From: Ahaetulla prasina
Lineage: Eukaryota; Chordata; Lepidosauria; Squamata; Colubridae
Assembly: GCF_028640845.1 (NCBI RefSeq)
Contig: NC_080542.1
Span: 16,583,283 to 16,647,282 of the forward strand
Length of the DNA stretch: 64,000 nt
Direction of reading: 5' to 3'
Translations under genes and position numbers: made by a program
The notes under the pieces: generated by a model
The model's database searches: none
What the model was told of the DNA's origin: nothing
The model's input: only the letters and a program-made list of their open reading frames with translations
In this document: positions 53,940-64,000 of the stretch, in pieces
Layout: every line of letters starts with the position of its first letter
How positions within the stretch are numbered: the first letter of the stretch is position 1

Positions 53940-54078
53940 AATTTGTGGCTGCTCCAACTCTGGAAGTTTTTAAGAAGAGGTTGGATAACCATTTGTCTGA
54001 AGTGGTGTAGGGTTTCCTGGCTAAGCAGGGGGTTGGACTAGAAGGCCACCAAGGTCCCTTCCAACTCTGTTATTATGG
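53940..54078 (+). mobile_element. CR1 LINE 3' end
   Basis: TGGCTGCTCCAACTCTGGAA, GGTTTCCTGGCTAAGCAGGG, TTGGACTAGAAGGCCACCAA and CCCTTCCAACTCTGTTATTA. Same tail as at 9930. Confidence 0.7.
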
Positions 54079-54405
54079 AGAGGGTGATTACTTGTAGGTT
54101 TAGAGGAAATATTGGTGACACTGCCATACACAAGAGTTTATTTGATCTGTCAGCTGCTTGGATGATCTGTGGTAATCATGAAACCAAGAGCTTCCTAGGT
54201 TTGGTTCCCAGGTTCCATTGCAACGTTAGTCTTCTGGCTAGAGATGTTATAATATCTGTTGAATGGAATGGAGGCGATGATGCAAAAACTTGCAATTTCT
54301 TCAGGATTGTGGGACATATGGCCAAAAGGGTCAGGCTGCTCACTTCCTTAATATTTAATTGAGGATCTTATTTGGAGTGCGCATTACCTCTTTTTACAGG
54401 CAACA

Positions 54406-56232
<1,827 letters not shown>

Positions 56233-56465
56233 CCTGACCTATTTCCAGAAATCAACTGCTGCTCTAGGTGTCTGCCTTGGTATTGTGAATTATTCTTCCT
56301 TCCGCTGACTTCAAAACATGCTGGATTTTAGGTGCATGTTGCTGCAACTGTGGAACAGTAGGAAGCATTTACTGAATGTTATCCAGAACAGGAAGGGCTG
56401 GTGTGCTTTGGAGGAGCTGAAGCAAAAGATTTGGCCTGTTAAATTTTCCCCTCGGTTAAAATCAA

Positions 56466-56471
56466 AATAAA
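56466..56471 (+). terminator. EMC4: Probable EMC4 poly(A) signal
   Basis: AATAAA about 234 nt past the EMC4 stop, on the gene strand. Confidence 0.55.
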
Positions 56472-56832
56472 AATATTAACTTTTAAATGTGTATAGTGCT
56501 TCACTATAGTGATAATTCTACCATCAGAGAATCCATTCTTCTATAATCGGTACATAATGCTAGAAGTGCTCAATGTCACAAGGTGATGGCCAAGGTTACA
56601 TACTGAGCACTTCACTTCTCATTTAAAAATTATGCATAAACAGGTGAATCAGGAAGGTATCTGTAGCAGTCTAGGCTAAACGCATACATACTCTGACTTG
56701 AATGTAAAGTTTAATTCACAGGTATTTCTAATTTATAACATTTTTGATTTTATTATTCTAAAGCCAGCTAAAAAATGTATAATGAGCTCGATGACTACTT
56801 GTGGGAAAGATGGAGTTGGAACGTTTTATAGC

Positions 56833-57060
56833 CATGATGGCGAACTTATGGCATGCGAGCCATTGCCCCAGTTCAGTTCTGCTGCGCATGGGCTGGGCCT
56901 CCCACTGGCCAGCTGGTCTTTGAGTCTCTGCTGTGCATGCACCAGGAGTGGGGGGAGTGCACGCACATGGGTTGGGCCCATGTGTGGGACCCATGTGCGC
57001 ATTGCACTTTGGGGGTTCCGTTTGACACTCAATCCAGAAAAGGTTAGCTATCACTTTTTT
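56833..57060. mobile_element. hAT-like MITE
   Basis: GCCATGATGGCGAACTTATG at the left is mirrored by AAAGGTTAGCTATCAC at the right. The interior is CACGCACATGGG-like. Target duplication not clear. Confidence 0.45.
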
Positions 57061-57087
57061 ATGGGATTCTAATAGTTTTATCATTAA

Positions 57088-57470
57088 TACGGCTGTAAAC
57101 CGCCCTGAGTCCTTCGGGAGAAGGGCGGTATAGAAATTGGATTATAAATAAATAAAAAAAAATAAACAGTTTAGATGGGCTTATTGGCTAGAAAGCCGGC
57201 AGTCCAGGTTCAAGACGTCACGCGACAGAGTGAGCTCCCGTCTTCGCCCAAGCTCCTGCCAACGTAGCAGGTTGAAAGCTTGCAAATGCGAGTAAATAAA
57301 TAGGTACTTTGGTGGGAAGATAAGAGCCATCTGTGATGTCACATGATTGAACATATCTTCAGACAGTGCTGGCTCAATGACCTTGAAATGGAGATGACCA
57401 CTGCCCACTATAGTCAGCAATGACCAGTGAAGTAAAATCTGCAGGGTCTTTTTATCTTTATGATGGACAG
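57088..57470. mobile_element. L2-like LINE tail and degraded Sauria-type SINE
   Basis: 57088-57165 is a short LINE 3' end (CGCCCTGAGTCCTTCGGGAG, then AATAAA repeats). 57175-57470 reads like a worn Sauria SINE (CAGCTTCTGCC-like, TTTGGTGGGAAGATAAGAGC, CAGACAGTGCTGGCTCAATG). Confidence 0.55.
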
Positions 57471-57784
57471 CAGCTACTCCAAAATTCATGTACATTACCC
57501 CATTCTTAAGCCACCGATACGAATTTACTGGGGGGGAAATGATAAACTTGTTATACTTATATTCACATTAGTCTCACAGTCATGTCTATATGAACTAGAG
57601 CACTGGGTGTAATTTTTCTTTTCAAAATGTGGAAAATGTAAACGTATGCCCCTATTTATTTTATCTTGCCTGTTTATAAATGATACCAAGGCTGTAAAGT
57701 AGATGAACATTATGTAACGAACACATGAGCTTTGCAAGTGGAGCAACTTAGGCACAAATAAAATAAAAAATTATATATAAAATG

Positions 57785-57790
57785 TTTATT
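57785..57790 (-). terminator. SLC12A6: Probable SLC12A6 poly(A) signal
   Basis: AATAAA on the minus strand, about 1.37 kb past the SLC12A6 stop. It would give a 3' UTR over 57770-59158. Other signals could be used. Confidence 0.4.
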
Positions 57791-57799
57791 CTTTTACAT

Positions 57800-59158
57800 A
57801 ATTCAAGAAGCAAAAAAAATCACACTCCTAAATTTGACGCGATGTAAACAAGGTTGCACCCTGAATAAATTAAGAAGTCTCAGCCAAAAATAAGAGATGT
57901 CTGTGAAATTCTCTTTTTAAAAAATAAAACGAGAGGCTTGAGATGTGTCTTTTAAGGCTACCCCGAGGGAGTGGTCCCTGTATTCTATTCTTGAGCAAGA
58001 GGTACCAGGAGAAGGAGACATCCATCATTGAAATTAGATAGGACAAAATAGACAACAGCACCTTTCCCTAAGTTTGCTTCTGTAGAGGTAAGGAAAAAAA
58101 ACTCCATCCCAACATTTAATAAAAGCAAGCTGTATATCCTTGTCACTTGACATCAAAGAGGGCAATCTCGCTTGGCACAGAAGACGTGGCATTAAATTTT
58201 TCTTCTTATCCAAGCTCGAAAGAAGAGATGGACCTCTTCAAAAGCCAAGAGGGCAATTTGGAAAAGCAGAAAACCCTGTTCTTCAGAATAGAAATCATTT
58301 TCCCCCTCCTCAATGTGTGAGGGCGAAGTATGACAGCTGTCTGCCGTGGTTCTACAGAATTATCTATAAAAAGAGGAAAAGGCAGTTGCTAGTTTCCTCG
58401 ACTTAGCAGAAGTGCAAAGGCCAGATGGAAAAATAGATTTCCCTATCAATATGCTTCTTCCACCCTAACTTGGAGATCAGCCATTCTCTCCCCTTGTCGG
58501 CAAACGGCGTATCTGATTCACACACACTGACAGGTGACTTCCGACTTTCTAAGCAGCCTTGATTTCAGTGGGAAGGGAAGCAAAGAGACTTTGGTGCTGA
58601 CCACGAGAAGACAGCACAATGAAGGATGGGTTTCCCTTTTTCTAAATCACCCAGCAGTTATCTCCTCTCCCTTCTTGTTCCTCTTAACGTGATAATGACA
58701 AGTAACAGCTTCTCCAGCTGGGCCAAACCTGCTGTTCCAGCTGATGGATCCTCGTCACTCCTTTCCTGATCTTTTGCTTGTCTTAAATGCCCTGCAGAGT
58801 TACTACTCGTGAGGCGGCTCCTACATTTCTTGAGAGGGTTTGACAGAGCAAGCTCCTACCTATTTCTATAAATTTCCCTCTCGCGACAAGCTTTGTGAAG
58901 ATTCTAGCGTGTAGCTCCTAACTCGATGGAAGCTGAAGAAGCTGCCAACTATCCATCCTCCAAACATTGAAGGTGGGGGGAGTGGGGGAAAAAACACCCT
59001 ATTTGAAGACCCTGAATTGCCACGAGAAATGAAAGCAAATAGGTGTGGCGGTAATAGCTGGTCTCCTCGGGAGATCCAAGTGGCACCTGGGAACAGGTAG
59101 GAAGCGAGTATCCATTCGAACACAGTTCATCAGGAGGAAGACTCCCCACCCCCATCCT
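57800..59158 (-). other. SLC12A6: Probable SLC12A6 3' UTR
   Basis: Sequence between the stop at 59159 and the AATAAA at 57785. It has no coherent ORF and no recognised repeat in most of its length, as expected of a long 3' UTR. Extent inferred. Confidence 0.45.
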
Positions 59159-63783
<4,625 letters not shown>

Positions 63784-63799
63784 TAACGTTGCTTAAAGG

Positions 63800-64000
63800 C
63801 AAAGCTGCAAAAAGTTAAGTGACCGTTCAAAATTACAACAGCACTGAAGAAAAGGGACCTAAGATCATTTTTCCAGACATAGGACCGTTGCAGCATCCCC
63901 ACGGCCACATGATTTACATCCAGATGCTTCACAACTTATGACGGTTGTGTGTCCCGGGGTTACGTGACCCCACCTTTCTGCAATCCCCTTCTGACAAGCA
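63800..64000. mobile_element. Mariner-like MITE, cut by window edge
   Basis: AAGTTAAGTGACCGTTCAAA, GCAGCATCCCCACGGCCACA and CGGTTGTGTGTCCCGGGGTT follow the family layout. Confidence 0.6.

Noticed and set aside
56698..57084. ORFs of 108-124 codons after EMC4
   Set aside because: They lie within and around a hAT-like MITE and have no recognisable domain.

Overview
The window is vertebrate nuclear DNA, almost certainly from a squamate reptile and probably an advanced snake. The genes are split into exons with GT/AG borders. The space between exons is packed with squamate repeats: SINEs ending in ACCTTT, BovB, CR1 and L2 LINE pieces, and CR1-like LINEs that end in ATTCT runs next to a 0.7 kb AATAG array. 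I recall AATAG arrays seeded by CR1 LINEs as typical of snakes. There is no prokaryotic content, CRISPR array or complete virus.

Four protein genes can be rebuilt by splicing. From left to right: KHNYN (minus, 131-9033; 3' part off the left edge; CpG-rich promoter near 14.2-14.6 kb), SDR39U1 (minus, 27000-52420; complete, six exons, 295 aa), EMC4 (plus, 54406-56232; complete, 183 aa), and the C-terminal third of SLC12A6/KCC3 (minus, 59159-63539; 5' part off the right edge). SDR39U1 and EMC4 start head to head across a short GC-rich promoter at 52421-52809. EMC4 and SLC12A6 converge, as they do in human. All four reading frames are intact at every exon I could join.

Layout: 0-14.6 kb is KHNYN with repeat-filled introns, including a 1.93 kb tandem duplication at 9.9-13.8 kb. 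From 14.6 to 27 kb is intergenic: polypyrimidine and ATCT repeats, nested hAT elements, LTR pieces, an L1 fragment, a 1.1 kb tandem duplication around GGAA tracts, and MITEs. From 27 to 52.4 kb is SDR39U1, whose introns hold an L2-like LINE, a large GGAA tract, the AATAG/GGAAT array, several SINEs, two CR1-like LINEs and an LTR cluster. From 52.4 to 64 kb are EMC4 and SLC12A6.

The four genes do not form a pathway: KHNYN is an RNA-decay and antiviral cofactor, SDR39U1 an uncharacterised short-chain dehydrogenase-like protein, EMC4 an ER insertase subunit, and SLC12A6 a K-Cl cotransporter. I found no new multi-gene system. The parts most worth a second look are the gene order, the two tandem duplications, the ATTCT/ATTCC array in an SDR39U1 intron, a SINE that supplies an SLC12A6 splice acceptor, and several repeat families with clear insertion signatures.
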